Below the pieces are notes generated by a model. That model saw only the letters and a list, made by a program, of their open reading frames with translations. It made no database searches and was not told where the DNA came from. Position numbers and translations under genes: made by a program. Positions 9,382 to 19,719 of a DNA stretch of 39,604 nt are shown piece by piece (the first letter of the stretch is position 1; every line of letters begins with the position of its first letter). The stretch comes from Krasilnikovozyma curviuscula (Eukaryota > Basidiomycota > Tremellomycetes > Cystofilobasidiales > Mrakiaceae): assembly GCA_014825775.1 (NCBI GenBank), contig MVAQ01000206.1, positions 1-39,604 of the forward strand. The letters run 5' to 3'.

Positions 9382-10979
9382 ATGCGTTCCATCATCCCCC
9401 TTTCGACTCTCTTGTTCTCCAGCTCAGCCCTCGTGTCGGCATTGTCCCCAGTGGAATCCATCGTCGACCTCATTTCATGGGGTGCAAACAACCTTCAGAC
9501 TCCAGAGGACACCACCTCAACCGTTTCTGTCAAGGAGGAGTGGGATGGCATCGTCAGATCTCAGGGTGAAGTCAATGTCATGGATGGATGGAGCTGGTTG
9601 GATTGTGGTGAGTCGACCCCCTCTTATCGGATGAAGGAGAGCGATTATTACTGTCTGTAAAGACTTGCTGGGAGTGCAAGCTCTCGTTTCCACCCTGATA
9701 TCGAGCGGTTATGGTGTGTTTGTTGGTGTAGTGACTTGCCTGGGGAGGGACGAAGCTGTTGGTATCAACGGCGACGGCCAGTCACCTGGGAAGGTGCAAC
9801 TGCGGACGTTGCGCTTCGAATGATGACTTGTGCTTCTCAAGGACTGTGACTGATTCCACTATCCCATTTCCTTTTCCTTTTCTGTTTTGTCTTGCTCTTT
9901 GATTCACAGGTAACCCCACTGACGCTGTGTGAGTATCCATTCTGTTTCGTCGGTGAATCTCCTCCCCGCTGGATTTTACTCGTGCTGCTGCTGCTACTGC
10001 TGCATTATTTGACAAGAAAGCTCCTAGTGCTGACGCAATCTTTCCTGTCTTGTACCCAACCTCCATATCATTTAACACTCATCATGTAACTCTCGAACCC
10101 ATCATGCACCCGGTTATAGCCAAATCACCTCCCTGACCGTCTCCCCAGACCCACCTGTACCTGGAAAGAATCTCACCGTCACCGCGTCCGGAATCGTGCA
10201 GGATCCAATTGAGGAGGGTGCCTACGCCGACGTCCTCGTCAAGTTGGGACTTATCAAGCTGCTGCAGAAGAGGTTCGACATCTGTGAAGAGGCGTGAGTA
10301 ACCTTTTTGCATCTTCTTTCTTGGTTTGAGACTTGGCTGTGAGGTTAGGAAGTGAATATCCTGAGGGAATGAACTTTGGATCTCGAGCAATGGCGCCGGT
10401 CACAGTTTATCCACCGGAACGAGCGCTACTTTTGTCGACATTGAAGATGGCCAGGGCTACTGTGCATGGATCTTTAGGGGTATTCTTTTTTCCTCGTACA
10501 AAGAAGTCTATCCAAAAAACATGCACTGTTAATAGTAGCTCATATGTCTCTCGGTCTTCCTTTGTCACCTTTTTTTTTCGACAACGCATATGACGGCGCA
10601 CTGACTTTCATCTTCATGCTTTCACTCTTAAGTGAGAATGCCAACATGACGATCCAATGCCCCGTCGCCGAAGGAACCTACGACGTCGTCCAGACTGTCG
10701 AGCTCCCCGTCGAGATCCCCAAAGGTATGTACTCTCTTCCTATTTCCGTCCCTTTTTTGGAAGACAAATCTGATTGGTTGTCGTGGGATGCAGCTAAATT
10801 CTTGGTCCAGGTCCGTGGGTTCACCGATATCGATCAAGACATGGTTTGCTTGGATATCATGGTCGGTGAGTCTGCTTTATGTTCCAACTTCTTTCCATTT
10901 ATCCTACTTTGGGCTAATGTATTGAATCACATTTCTCTTTTTAGACTTCAAGAGAGATGTCCAAAGGCTTGATGGCTGA
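9382..10979 (+). CDS. NPC2: ML-domain lipid-transfer protein, NPC2 / PG-PI transfer type
   Basis: Six exons: 9382-9607, 9910-9928, 10120-10293, 10633-10724, 10794-10865, 10945-10979; 205 aa. It has an N-terminal signal peptide (about 1-20, ending SALVSA), then a pro-region, then the MD-2-related lipid-recognition fold. Landmarks are WLDCGNPTDAVQI, TVSPDPPVPGKNLTV, KRFDICEEA and CPVAEGTY. The end is AKFLVQVRGFTD followed by MVCLDIMVDF. NPC2-type proteins bind sterol or phospholipid in the vacuole/lysosome lumen and hand it to membranes; fungal forms are annotated as phosphatidylglycerol/phosphatidylinositol transfer proteins. Exon 2 is only 19 nt. Introns 1 (302 nt) and 3 (339 nt) are several times longer than is usual here, although the protein reads straight across both. 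High confidence in family, ligand unknown. Confidence 0.9.
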
Positions 10980-11433
10980 AACCTGTGGGAATAGTTTTCA
11001 TGGTGATGATTAGTAACAATGTTTCAAAGCATAGCTGGGATCTGGACCCCTCGAAGGAGTAGAACTACCACCGTAATGTTTCTCAGATTAGCAAAGGTTT
11101 TAAAAATCTCACTTTATCATAAGCAAGGGAGCTTTCTGTCAGCTTTCGGAAATTCTTGTCATCTCATCAAGCTGCTGATCTCATCAATTACTGTCACATC
11201 GCGACTCGCCTTCTAACCTTGTTTCCAGGCTGACTGAAACCTCTCTTGATCATGTTTTTTTTTTTATCTTTCCTTGTCATTCCTCACCATATTACTAAGG
11301 TACTCAATCCCACTAAGCCCTGCTAATAATGACAACTTCCAAGATGAAATGAATAAAGCTCGATCACGCACGCACGCAAAAAAAGACTCGTTCACTTACG
11401 TCTCAAACTTGACATTCCTGCCTCCCTTTTTCA
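10980..11433. other. convergent intergenic region
   Basis: Lies between the 3' ends of the NPC2-like gene (+) and the coiled-coil gene (-). It contains T-runs near 11256-11265 that suit poly(A)/terminator function. No gene seen. Confidence 0.55.
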
Positions 11434-12177
11434 TTATCCAGTCAAGCTCCACCTCCTCGTCACGCTACTCAGACTTCTCCTCACATTCGCGGACGCTGAA
11501 AAAAACCTATTGGGACTTTGTGGGAGAGTATCTGGCAGAACAGGCTGAAGCTCTAGAAAGGAGGACTGATCATCTTCATTTTCTTTTGGTGTCGGAGTCG
11601 CTATTGCAAGAGACTCTGAGGACGATAGGTTGAGGTAAGACACCCCTTGTTCTTCTTCTGCTGGAGAAGCTGTGGTTGCTATTGGAGATTCCTCGATTGG
11701 AGACACTCTAGTTGGGACCAAAAGATGCTGATATCTGTTTCTTCGCTTGTATGGTCTGGTTGGAGATGGATGAAGCGGTCCAGAAACCGTGGGGTATATG
11801 TGAGAGCTATTGGGGTTGATCGCAATCTCACTTTCAACTTGTCGCTCTCGATAGGACAGCCTATCTTCTCTGGCTTGATACATCCTCTCTGTTGATTCAA
11901 GTAGCTCATTGAACTCGTCTTCTTTCACCTTGACCTCTGCAAGCAGTGCAGCGATGGTTTCCTGCTTCATCTCTTCTATTTTCTTCCTCTCTGATAACCT
12001 CCATTCTCGAAACTCTGCAACTTCTTTCTCTAGTTGAAGAACCTGAGCCTGGTGTTTTTGTTCTTTTTTGTTTTGAATGGCGTTGGCTTGGTGAAGAAAT
12101 GACCAGCCCGACTCGAGCTGCGATAACTTGGATTCTTCAGATCTGATTCGTCTCAAGCTCGGAGCGGAGGAGGACAT
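11434..12177 (-). CDS. hypothetical coiled-coil protein
   Basis: Single open exon of 247 aa, unusual here because nearly every neighbour is intron-rich. Residues about 30-125 are strongly heptad-like and rich in Glu/Lys/Gln/Leu (for example QAQVLQLEKEVAEFREWRL). The remaining half is Ser/Pro-rich and probably disordered, ending in Arg/Ser-rich sequence with possible phosphorylation sites. I recognise no named domain. It diverges from the gene at 12508 across 330 bp. It could be a cytoskeletal or organelle-associated scaffold, but nothing in the sequence decides this. The long ATG-to-stop frame with biased composition supports a real gene; homologue conservation would be decisive. Confidence 0.6.
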   Translation of the reverse strand: MSSSAPSLRRIRSEESKLSQLESGWSFLHQANAIQNKKEQKHQAQVLQLEKEVAEFREWRLSERKKIEEMKQETIAALLAEVKVKEDEFNELLESTERMYQAREDRLSYRERQVESEIAINPNSSHIYPTVSGPLHPSPTRPYKRRNRYQHLLVPTRVSPIEESPIATTASPAEEEQGVSYLNLSSSESLAIATPTPKENEDDQSSFLELQPVLPDTLPQSPNRFFSASANVRRSLSSVTRRWSLTG

Positions 12178-12507
12178 GGTTCCACAATCAAACTTTTCAA
12201 GGTTGATAATATATTAGGTGAAAGTGATATTCCTTAAAAGGGTGGTGGAGAGAGGAAGTCGCTCGTTTGGCTGATGTTTAGTTGCGGTGAAGTCAGGTTC
12301 ACGATCAATTTCGAGAATTCCTAATCCGAATGTTCCACTAGACAATTTCTGTAAAGTATCGTAACCAATTCCCTTCCGTTTGCTATTCGTGAGTAAATTC
12401 TTCGAGAATTTCTCAGACCTGAATGTCTCCTCCAGTGCTTCAGCAGCTCTGGCTTCAGACCGCCACGCTTGAGCGTCGCCAACTCCCTTGTTTTAGTCGA
12501 GTCCATT
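12178..12507. promoter_or_regulatory. shared divergent promoter region
   Basis: The 330 bp between the start codons of the coiled-coil gene (-) and the 173-aa unknown gene (+). No defined element recognised. Stop codons in all useful frames argue against coding. Confidence 0.4.
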
Positions 12508-13029
12508 ATGGCAGCTTTAACTACTACAGGGTCATCATCAATTTCACCATTCCTTACACACAAGTCCGTCAATGGACTCCTCCAGCAGGACCCAACTTCA
12601 ATCCCTCTCCTCTCTGCCAAAATTCACCTCTTGGCCAACTCATCTACCCCAACACCAACACCATCTGCACTAGTAGGACAACCATCGAAGGAATTAGAGC
12701 TGCTGGAGACGAGGATCCAGCTGGTTAAGCTCTTGTTGAGTGGTAATGACGATGTCAGGGCTGAGAGTGAGGTTTCTATCGCTGAGAAGGAAGCGAAGAA
12801 GGCTTATACGATAAGTTCCCGGAAATTGCTAGCTACGAACTCGGAAAACCGATCTGCATCGGCCTCAATTGTTAGCCAAGCAACCACAGAGGTCACCTAC
12901 TTGTCGAAAATCAAAGATGCTTGGTTGGAGTGCATGAAGCTGATGGTGCAGGTACAGGTTAGACTAGGGCGAGATGGAAGAGCTAAAACATGGCGGGAGA
13001 AACTGGAGAAGGCTGAAAGTGAGAGTTAG
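12508..13029 (+). CDS. hypothetical protein, 173 aa, mostly helical
   Basis: Uninterrupted frame from the ATG at 12508. The frame is open further upstream, but no earlier ATG exists in it. The N-terminal 60 residues are Ser/Thr-rich. From about residue 60 the sequence looks alpha-helical (ELELLETRIQLVKLLLSG), with a second helix pair near 130-173 ending in charged residues (TWREKLEKAESES). No signal peptide, membrane segment or named domain is seen. Its end lies 144 bp from the stop of the convergent acyl-CoA synthetase gene. Codon content and amphipathic helices favour a real protein, but I cannot assign a function. Confidence 0.55.
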   Translation: MAALTTTGSSSISPFLTHKSVNGLLQQDPTSIPLLSAKIHLLANSSTPTPTPSALVGQPSKELELLETRIQLVKLLLSGNDDVRAESEVSIAEKEAKKAYTISSRKLLATNSENRSASASIVSQATTEVTYLSKIKDAWLECMKLMVQVQVRLGRDGRAKTWREKLEKAESES

Positions 13030-13173
13030 ACTGGTGTTTGTTGAAGCAAATGGAACAGCGCTCTACAAGGGGGGTCGCTTCGACGCAGGTGAGCTGTGAC
13101 TTCACACTTGAACTTTCTAGGATACTGATATCTCTTTTATGAAGCACTGCTTTCCTTGTTTGGTCATACATCG

Positions 13174-15638
13174 TCACAGTAATCCTTCAGCTTGCTTCCT
13201 CAACACCCGTCGCAGTATCTTTCCGGCAGAACTCTTCGGTATCGACTCGACAACTTCCACACCACCCCTCAACCTCATAAACGGTGCGACCTGTAGCATT
13301 GGAATCGTCAGAAGCAGCTGACTGCGCCAAAGCAGAAGTGAAACTCACCCTCTCGGAAACCCACGCCTCAATCTCACCATCCTCAACCTTGACCAATACT
13401 GGCACTGGACCTTCCTCCAACGATAGATCTTCCTTCAACACGACATATGCTCTTGGCAGCTCGGTCTGGAGTCGCTCACTCCACACACCAATCACAGCGG
13501 CGTCTTTTAGCTTGGGGTGCGACAGGAGGAGGGATTCAAGTGATGACGGTGGCACTTGGTAGCTATTGGTACATTGATGTTGGTCCGACATTATCATGAA
13601 CGTTTGACAGAATCACAGGAGCTGTCAAATGCAGGAAACAATATGAAAAGGAAAGAAGGTTGACGAACCCATTATACTTGATCAATTCTTTAAGGCGATC
13701 CACGATGTACCAATACCCGTCTTCGTCTACCCGCCCAACATCCCCAGTCCTGAACCATTTGCCTCTGTTACTGGAGGCACCATGAGGAGCGGGATCAGGT
13801 ATGAAGGCATTCTTTGTGGAATCCTTGTCTTCGAGATATTCTCTGTTACGGAAAGATGTCAAATCGCGTGTCAGCACAAGAAGAAGCTTAAATAAAACAA
13901 GAGTGAATACAAACTCAAAGATGCTGTCTCCCCTCAGTAAAACCTCTCCCATCTCTCCTACCATACCTTCGACGCCTGGAATGAGAACACCAACGCTCCC
14001 TCGCTTTTTGCCTGAGTCTTTCAAAGGAAGCACAAATACAGTGGGAGACGTCTCTGTGAGTCCGTACCCTTCTGTGATGATGATGTGTTTGAGGAGAGGA
14101 TGCTTCAACAGGAGATTGGGTAAATTTGGAGACATTGGTCTACAGTAGAAAAAGGAGACTGATCAGTGATAGAAGATGGGCAGAGGAAGATGTAATATTC
14201 ACGCAGCACCGCTGAGAAGCCATTCGAGAGACGATAAATTGTAAGCTGTTGCGCGAGCAGAGTTAGCAGCGAGGAGAGGGGTATGTGCCATCGCCAACTG
14301 AAAAGGATAAATGTGCGTCAGTGATACCATGAAATCAATCCAGCAAAACAAAAAGTAGGGGTAGGAGGGGGTGATTTACTAGCACGGGGGGTACTATCAG
14401 TGACCAAGTGACTTCATACGTTGAGATTGCTTGGAAGAACCGGATAAGGTCGAACCTCTGAGAGAACACCACTTTTAGCGTCGAGTAATATCATCGAAAA
14501 GATATATTTCTGACTCACAGGCATGAGGACCATCTCACCGCCCTCCCTTAGCGGCCACAACAGATTCTTGACAAAGCCGTAGATATGGCTGGTTGGCAAG
14601 ACAGCCAAACCTCGCCTAGGACGCGTCCTTCTTTCTTCTCCATTCGGAAGTTCGTCTTTAAGCTGAGCCGAGGATGATTTGTAGCCGTTGGGATCAAGAG
14701 TGGAAGTTATTGGTGGCATGGCAACGCTCATTCCGCCCACGACTGAGATGAGATTCAGGTGTGAGGTCGAGACTGCTTTTGGGTTACCTGACGTTCCGGA
14801 TGAGAGGCACAGGAGAGCTGGTTGGACGGGTTCTTCGTTGCCCCATTCATGAGAAGGGGTTGAAGAGAGGGTTGTGTAAGACTGATAAGATTGTTTGTCT
14901 TCCGCTGTTGAGTTTGCCTTTGAGAGAGTGTAGATTTCCGGTTTGGGGAGAGACGAAGGAAATTCGACTTTAGAAAAAGTTGAGAGGTATTTTGGAGATA
15001 AGAGTATTATTGAGGGTTTCACTAGTGCAAATTGGGAGGCGATCTCTTGAGGTGTACTTGAAGTGGTAGCAAGTGGCGTAGCTCAGTACGTTGACAGGAA
15101 ATAAGGGGATCGGAAGTAGCGGAAAAGAAACCAAGTTCACTACCTAACGTTCAGCTGCCCTTGCAGCAGAACTGGCGACAACACTACGCAATATAATCTC
15201 CACCGGAAGCATTGACGAGAGGAAAACTCACTAGCTGACATTCACAGGACTGAAACTCCATCCAGCCTTCATAACTCCAAGGGCTCCCACTGCAAAATCC
15301 AAAGTTGTTTCGCTCAGCACAGCTACAACCTTCTTCTTTCCCTCGTCCAGCGGTTTTCTGTTCCTCAACCCCGTCGCAAGAGCCAAAGCTTGGTCATACA
15401 CGTCGCTCCTGGAGAGTTTTTCGCCGGTAGATGAGTCTATAAATGCTACCGAAGTTGGAATATGCCCTAATGTCGGAGAGAAGAGGTAGTCGAAGACATT
15501 TGAATGCGCTTTCTGAACATCTGGGTTGAGAGGAGGGTGAGGCGAGCTAATAATCACTGGGGAGACTGCTGAAGTAGAGGAGAGCCGAAATGTGAAGGGT
15601 GATTTGGGTAGTAGAAACCGTAGTGATATAGGAGGCAT
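13174..15638 (-). CDS. acyl-CoA synthetase / 4-coumarate-CoA-ligase-like AMP-forming enzyme
   Basis: Eight exons, high to low: 15638-15232, 15056-14519, 14457-14380, 14297-14203, 14139-13915, 13842-13669, 13562-13349, 13290-13174; 615 aa. ANL-superfamily enzymes activate a carboxylic acid with ATP to an acyl-AMP and then transfer it to CoA. Order of signatures: [12 protein letters not shown] phosphate loop, the YGLTETSP motif (A5), [18 protein letters not shown] and [11 protein letters not shown] (A7/A8 hinge), and the catalytic lysine in [11 protein letters not shown]. The N terminus has basic and hydroxylated residues that may form a mitochondrial presequence. There is no C-terminal SKL. 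Two introns start with GTTTGT and GTTCGT, yet both junctions restore family sequence. The acid substrate cannot be told from sequence. Upstream lies a 5' UTR intron, then a promoter shared with the zinc-cluster factor at 16115. Confidence 0.9.
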
Positions 15639-16114
15639 CGTTTATAACTAAAAAAAAAGTAAACAAATGGCCAATGATATATCACTCATAAGTTTTTTTC
15701 TTGTTTCAAAGGTAAAGAAGGTAAGAGGCAAACTCACAACGGCTCGAAGAGCCCTCAGAAAGACCTGCCTACTGCCTTTGGTTTGTACCGGAAGTTGGAC
15801 TTCACCAGCGGTGCTCGTTCGCTGCAGCTTCGTCTTGGTAATCTAGGCGCACCACTTAGAGAGCTCAAAAACTATATATACAGAACTGCCCAATTCGGTC
15901 CGAAGACTGATCTCAAGTTTAATTCTTTTTACCAGACCCCTAACATCAGTTCAGAATTGGAGAGAAACAGGCTTGCACGCCACCCTCTCAGGCTGAGCTG
16001 GGCGCAGTCAAGCCACAGAGCCATCCTAACTAATGCTTCGTTCCTGATAATCGTCAGAGTTTTCCCGGAGAGACTGACTGTCGAAAAGGCTACTAGGTTG
16101 TAGTGAAGGGGATA
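15639..16114. promoter_or_regulatory. divergent promoter between acyl-CoA synthetase and zinc-cluster factor 1
   Basis: The 476 bp between the two start codons. It includes the synthetase 5' UTR intron, a TATATATA stretch at 15873-15880 near the middle, and one inverted CGG-N1-CCG element (15896-15902) of the half-site type used by Zn2Cys6 proteins. Functional use is inference. Confidence 0.45.
15648..15737 (-). other. probable 5' UTR intron of the acyl-CoA synthetase gene
   Basis: On the minus strand a consensus GTGAGT donor (first base at 15737) is followed 90 nt later by a T-run and TAG acceptor (ends 15648), 9 nt before the start codon. No ATG lies in the nearby upstream leader, so the upstream exon would be untranslated. 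Confidence 0.55.
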
Positions 16115-19100
16115 ATGGAGCCTTGTGCTTCCCAGAACGAGCAGCAACAGCAGTCGCAGAAAGCTGGTCGATCCTCAGCTCCCATGAAGCCTTTCCCAAC
16201 GTTTTCATCTGCAGGGATGGATAGAAACTATGGAGCTGGCTTCCAAAGCAATACATCTCATATCAAATTGTACGAGTCAGCCGAAGCTGAGCCGTCCACC
16301 GTGAGCTATACGCCTCATGGTACTCCTGGGTCCGAGGACGAGGACGATTTAGTAGAAGAACCAAAGCCTCAGGCTGGGAAGCTGAAGAGAAGAAGACAGA
16401 ATGCTGTGAGTATCTACCATGTTCTCGCTGTATCAATCCAAAGTCCAAGCTAACTCCGTAACTTGCATGTAGGCGTGCGATTCTTGGTGAGGGTGCATTT
16501 GCTGAGCTACCACTAGGTCACCTTGGAGCTTACTTGTTTTCTTTGACCTTTCCACCAGTCGGCTGAGGCGTGTCAAGTGTGATCTTTCCACAAAGGAACT
16601 TGGTCAGGCATGCTCGAAATGCGACGTTAAACGTGAGTCGATTGTGGCTTCCTGTGTCACAACAGAATAGCAGCTAATGGAGGAGTGCGTTCCAGGTATC
16701 AACTGCACAACAGAATCAATTGCCAACAAGAAACCACCAAAACGTACTGGAAGCAGAATCGAGCTCTCAAAACGAATTCATGGGCTCGTGGACGAGGAGG
16801 AGGATGAGAGCCAGTCGCAACTTATGCCAACCGATGCTCTGGTGATGCCTGATCCGATGGATAGATCAGCATCTGTGGTTCTTGTTGGTGCTGCGAAAAA
16901 CAGGTTTCTTATAACCTTGATCAACTCGTTTTTCATCGATGCACACTACTCAACTCCTGTCAGTATCAAAGCTTTCCAACAGCGCCTTCCTCCTGGCTGA
17001 CGTTCTTATCCCATCAGGTTGTCGATCCGATAGACTTTCAAGCCATGTTCAATGCCGCTGGCCAAGACGTCTTGCGGGTGAAAGGCCCTTCTTTGGCCCT
17101 CTGTTACATCCTTGCGGCCATCGGTGCAAGGTACTCAAGTGATCCGCTCATCGTCTCCACCCCTCCCAACGACTTCGCTTCATCATCTACATCGAAATCG
17201 CTATTTGAACAGAACTATAAGAGAGAAGCCGCTTGTCAAGCACTAGTCGACAAAGCTATTGAGATGGTTGATTCAACTGGAGTACTGAGAATTCCATGCA
17301 TGATGTCCATCACTTGCATGCTATTGATCATTCCTTTGGTTCGGTGGAGAGTAACAATTAGAAGTACTGAAGATAGGAATATGAGGAATAAGGAGGATTT
17401 GTTAACTGTCAGAGTCATGGAAGCAGCGACTAACTCTCATGTTAGTTTGGCCTTCATATTCTTTCTATCACATTTACATTCCTATGACTAATTCTTTCAC
17501 CCTTTTCTACTTTATCTTCCAGCTTCGGATTCTTGGCTCCTTCGAATCCCTCCCGACACTCGTCCTCGAGGAACTCACTTTACCCAACTACCTAGAGAAC
17601 TTGCGACTTCAGCGCCCCATATGGACAGCTTGGATTTCTGACTCCTTTGACGCACTGCGGCATCGACGTGAACCTCTGTACAGGGACAATGACCTGCTGT
17701 CAAAGTTTCCGGACTTGCCAAGATTTGGCCATCAACATCAACTCCCTAATGAACTGAGTCCTTTGAAAGCGTTCGCTGTCTTCTCTACAGGATGGGGGAT
17801 GATCTGTTCCTTGAATCATTATGCTTCGTGAGTTCTTATCTTTCTTGCGCGGAATCGTTTCCGTGCTCAGCCCGAGCTAAGTCTGAACTGTCTTGGTTCG
17901 TAGACACGCAATTGTCATTCCAAACACCAGACGTAACAACGGTAAGGCTCTTTTTTCAATGGAAGTGATGGATGCCAATTACCGACTAGTATGGAACAAT
18001 ATGAACTCGTTCTGGGATTATATCGACGGAGTGTTCGTTCGAGGTTAGTCCCCTCGCGCCCATTTCTCTACACTACACTAATCTTTGACTGACTGGGCAC
18101 ACTTTCCTAGCTGCACCTGTATTTGATATTCTTCCACCTTCTCAGCTATTTTCGCCTGTATTGTGGTACCTCAACCTTAAGTTTGGCTACGTCCTCTCGG
18201 TCCTTTGTCTTCACGGAATTTTGTCCGAGAGATATTTGTCCACTTTGGCCATCCAACCACCACCTCCAGATCTCTCGATGGTGATTAATTTGTACCATTA
18301 CAGTAATGAAGTGATATTTACGTTCTCTCGCCGCATTGGTGAGTCGCATTCTGTGTCGAAGACTCCAAGCAACTTCCTCCGATCTAAATCTGCTCATTTA
18401 GCTGTGATCGTCGGAACTCTGCTCGATGGTGACTACTTCAAGTCTTCTGGGCCCGCACTAAGGGAGCTAGCTGTCATTGGTGAATTCCTTTCATCTCAAA
18501 ATACCGTCGCATTGGAGCAGGAGCCAATCGTTGAAGGCCATGACGGAAGCTGGACCTGGAAGAACAAGCTTCAAGAAGTTGGCTGGCTGGTACAAGCTCT
18601 TCAACAGATGGCGCCTTCCTGGGGAACTATTAGCTCTGTAATTCAAAACATCGAAAATGTACGTCGAAAGCAAGCCCGTCAATCCCAACTTCGGCCATTT
18701 GCCAGACTGACGATTTATCTTGTGTTTGGTCTTGTGTTTGGATTAATCGATATAGTCTATGAGGTCAACTCAACCAGTAAATGTACTTTCATGGGACAGC
18801 TGGAAAAAAAATTGTGCTACAAGCCGACCGGAAGGAGCCTCAGAACTATCTCAGCTCCTTCAGCACGCTGCTCCTCGCTCGCGGGCCCCCCTTTTCACCG
18901 GACAAAATGAGTCCCCACATCAACGTCAGCTTGCTATTATTTCACCAGGGTCCTTCACAACGCACATTGCTGCAGTGACCAAGAACGAGCCGCGCGAGGA
19001 GGAAATCTCCACCCAGGTGATCTCTGCTCTCGAACTTCCACACCCAATTCCACAGGACTCTCAATCACAACAGTCCTCTATCGTTTCAGTATCTAATCCG

Positions 19101-19406
19101 CGGACTCCACCAACAGCACATCAAGAAACTGCTTTCTATGCTGAAGCTTTCGCTGTGAGGGTCAATGCAGATGGAGTTAGCACCATCGGCGACACCAGCT
19201 CGTCCTCTAAACCACTACCACCGTCTCAAAGCTCTCAAAGTGAATCTCCATTACCATCTTCAGCAGTCGGATTTCAGCCAACGTATCACGTCGAATCGAG
19301 TGCTCCTTACTGGAACGTGAATAGGAGGTATGTCATGGTTCCAGCCGACGGGGACGCCGTGTTCTCGTTGCCGCCGTACCAATCACCAAGTGGGGTGAGC
19401 GAGTAG
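16115..19406 (+). CDS. Zn2Cys6 fungal transcription factor 1 (tandem paralogue)
   Basis: Ten exons: 16115-16405, 16473-16486, 16559-16632, 16696-16958, 17018-17440, 17523-17827, 17904-18043, 18111-18338, 18402-18658, 18756-19406; 881 aa. The N terminus is Gln/Ser-rich and acidic. A basic KLKRRRQNA leads into a binuclear zinc cluster with Cys99, 102, 109, 120, 123, 130 (C-x2-C-x6-C-x10-C-x2-C-x6-C). A long helical middle region follows (about 190-660), and a Ser/Pro/Gln-rich tail. Such proteins bind CGG-type half-sites in the nucleus. Exon 2 is only 14 nt and encodes Cys99 plus two bases of the Cys102 codon. A GTAAGG inside exon 7 (17942) was not used, because the frame continues into family-like sequence. 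Target genes are unknown. It is paralogous to the next gene. Confidence 0.85.
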
Positions 19407-19719
19407 GGCCCACAAGGTGCAAAATTCTTTCTGAAGTGTACACATACGGTTTAAGATGTCTTTGAAAGCGTTGTATTGTCTTGACGATGTTGTTAAAAGC
19501 TTGGACCCCTGCTGGGTTAGTGAGAATCTTTCGCCTTGGAACTTTCGAAAGTTCCTGCCTCAGCTTTTTGTGCACGGGTTACCATATTGATTGTTTAGGG
19601 CCTATTGATTGTTGAAGGCCTTCGTATGCGCCAGTTGGACACGCCAGGATACCCAAAGCAAGCTATTTTCCCAACTCCCACCCAACCGAGGATAACAACT
19701 CCAGTGTCTTCCTTTTAAC
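19407..19719 (+). other. intergenic between the tandem factors
   Basis: Holds the factor 1 3' region and the factor 2 promoter (313 bp). A CCGAGG hexamer (CCTCGG on the other strand) lies at 19686-19691, 29 bp before the next ATG. No gene seen. Confidence 0.5.

Noticed and set aside
9820..9853. C/D-box snoRNA in NPC2 intron 1 (ATGATGA followed by CTGA)
   Set aside because: The two boxes are only about 23 nt apart, too close for a C/D snoRNA, and CTGA near the acceptor is better read as a branch site.
13843..13914. In-frame insertion in the acyl-CoA synthetase after RGDSIF
   Set aside because: It reads as a 72-nt intron with donor GTTTGT and a CTGAC branch site; removal restores a normal family sequence.
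17942..17943. Extra intron at GTAAGG in factor 1 exon 7
   Set aside because: The frame continues through it into sequence typical of the family and ends at a proper donor at 18044.
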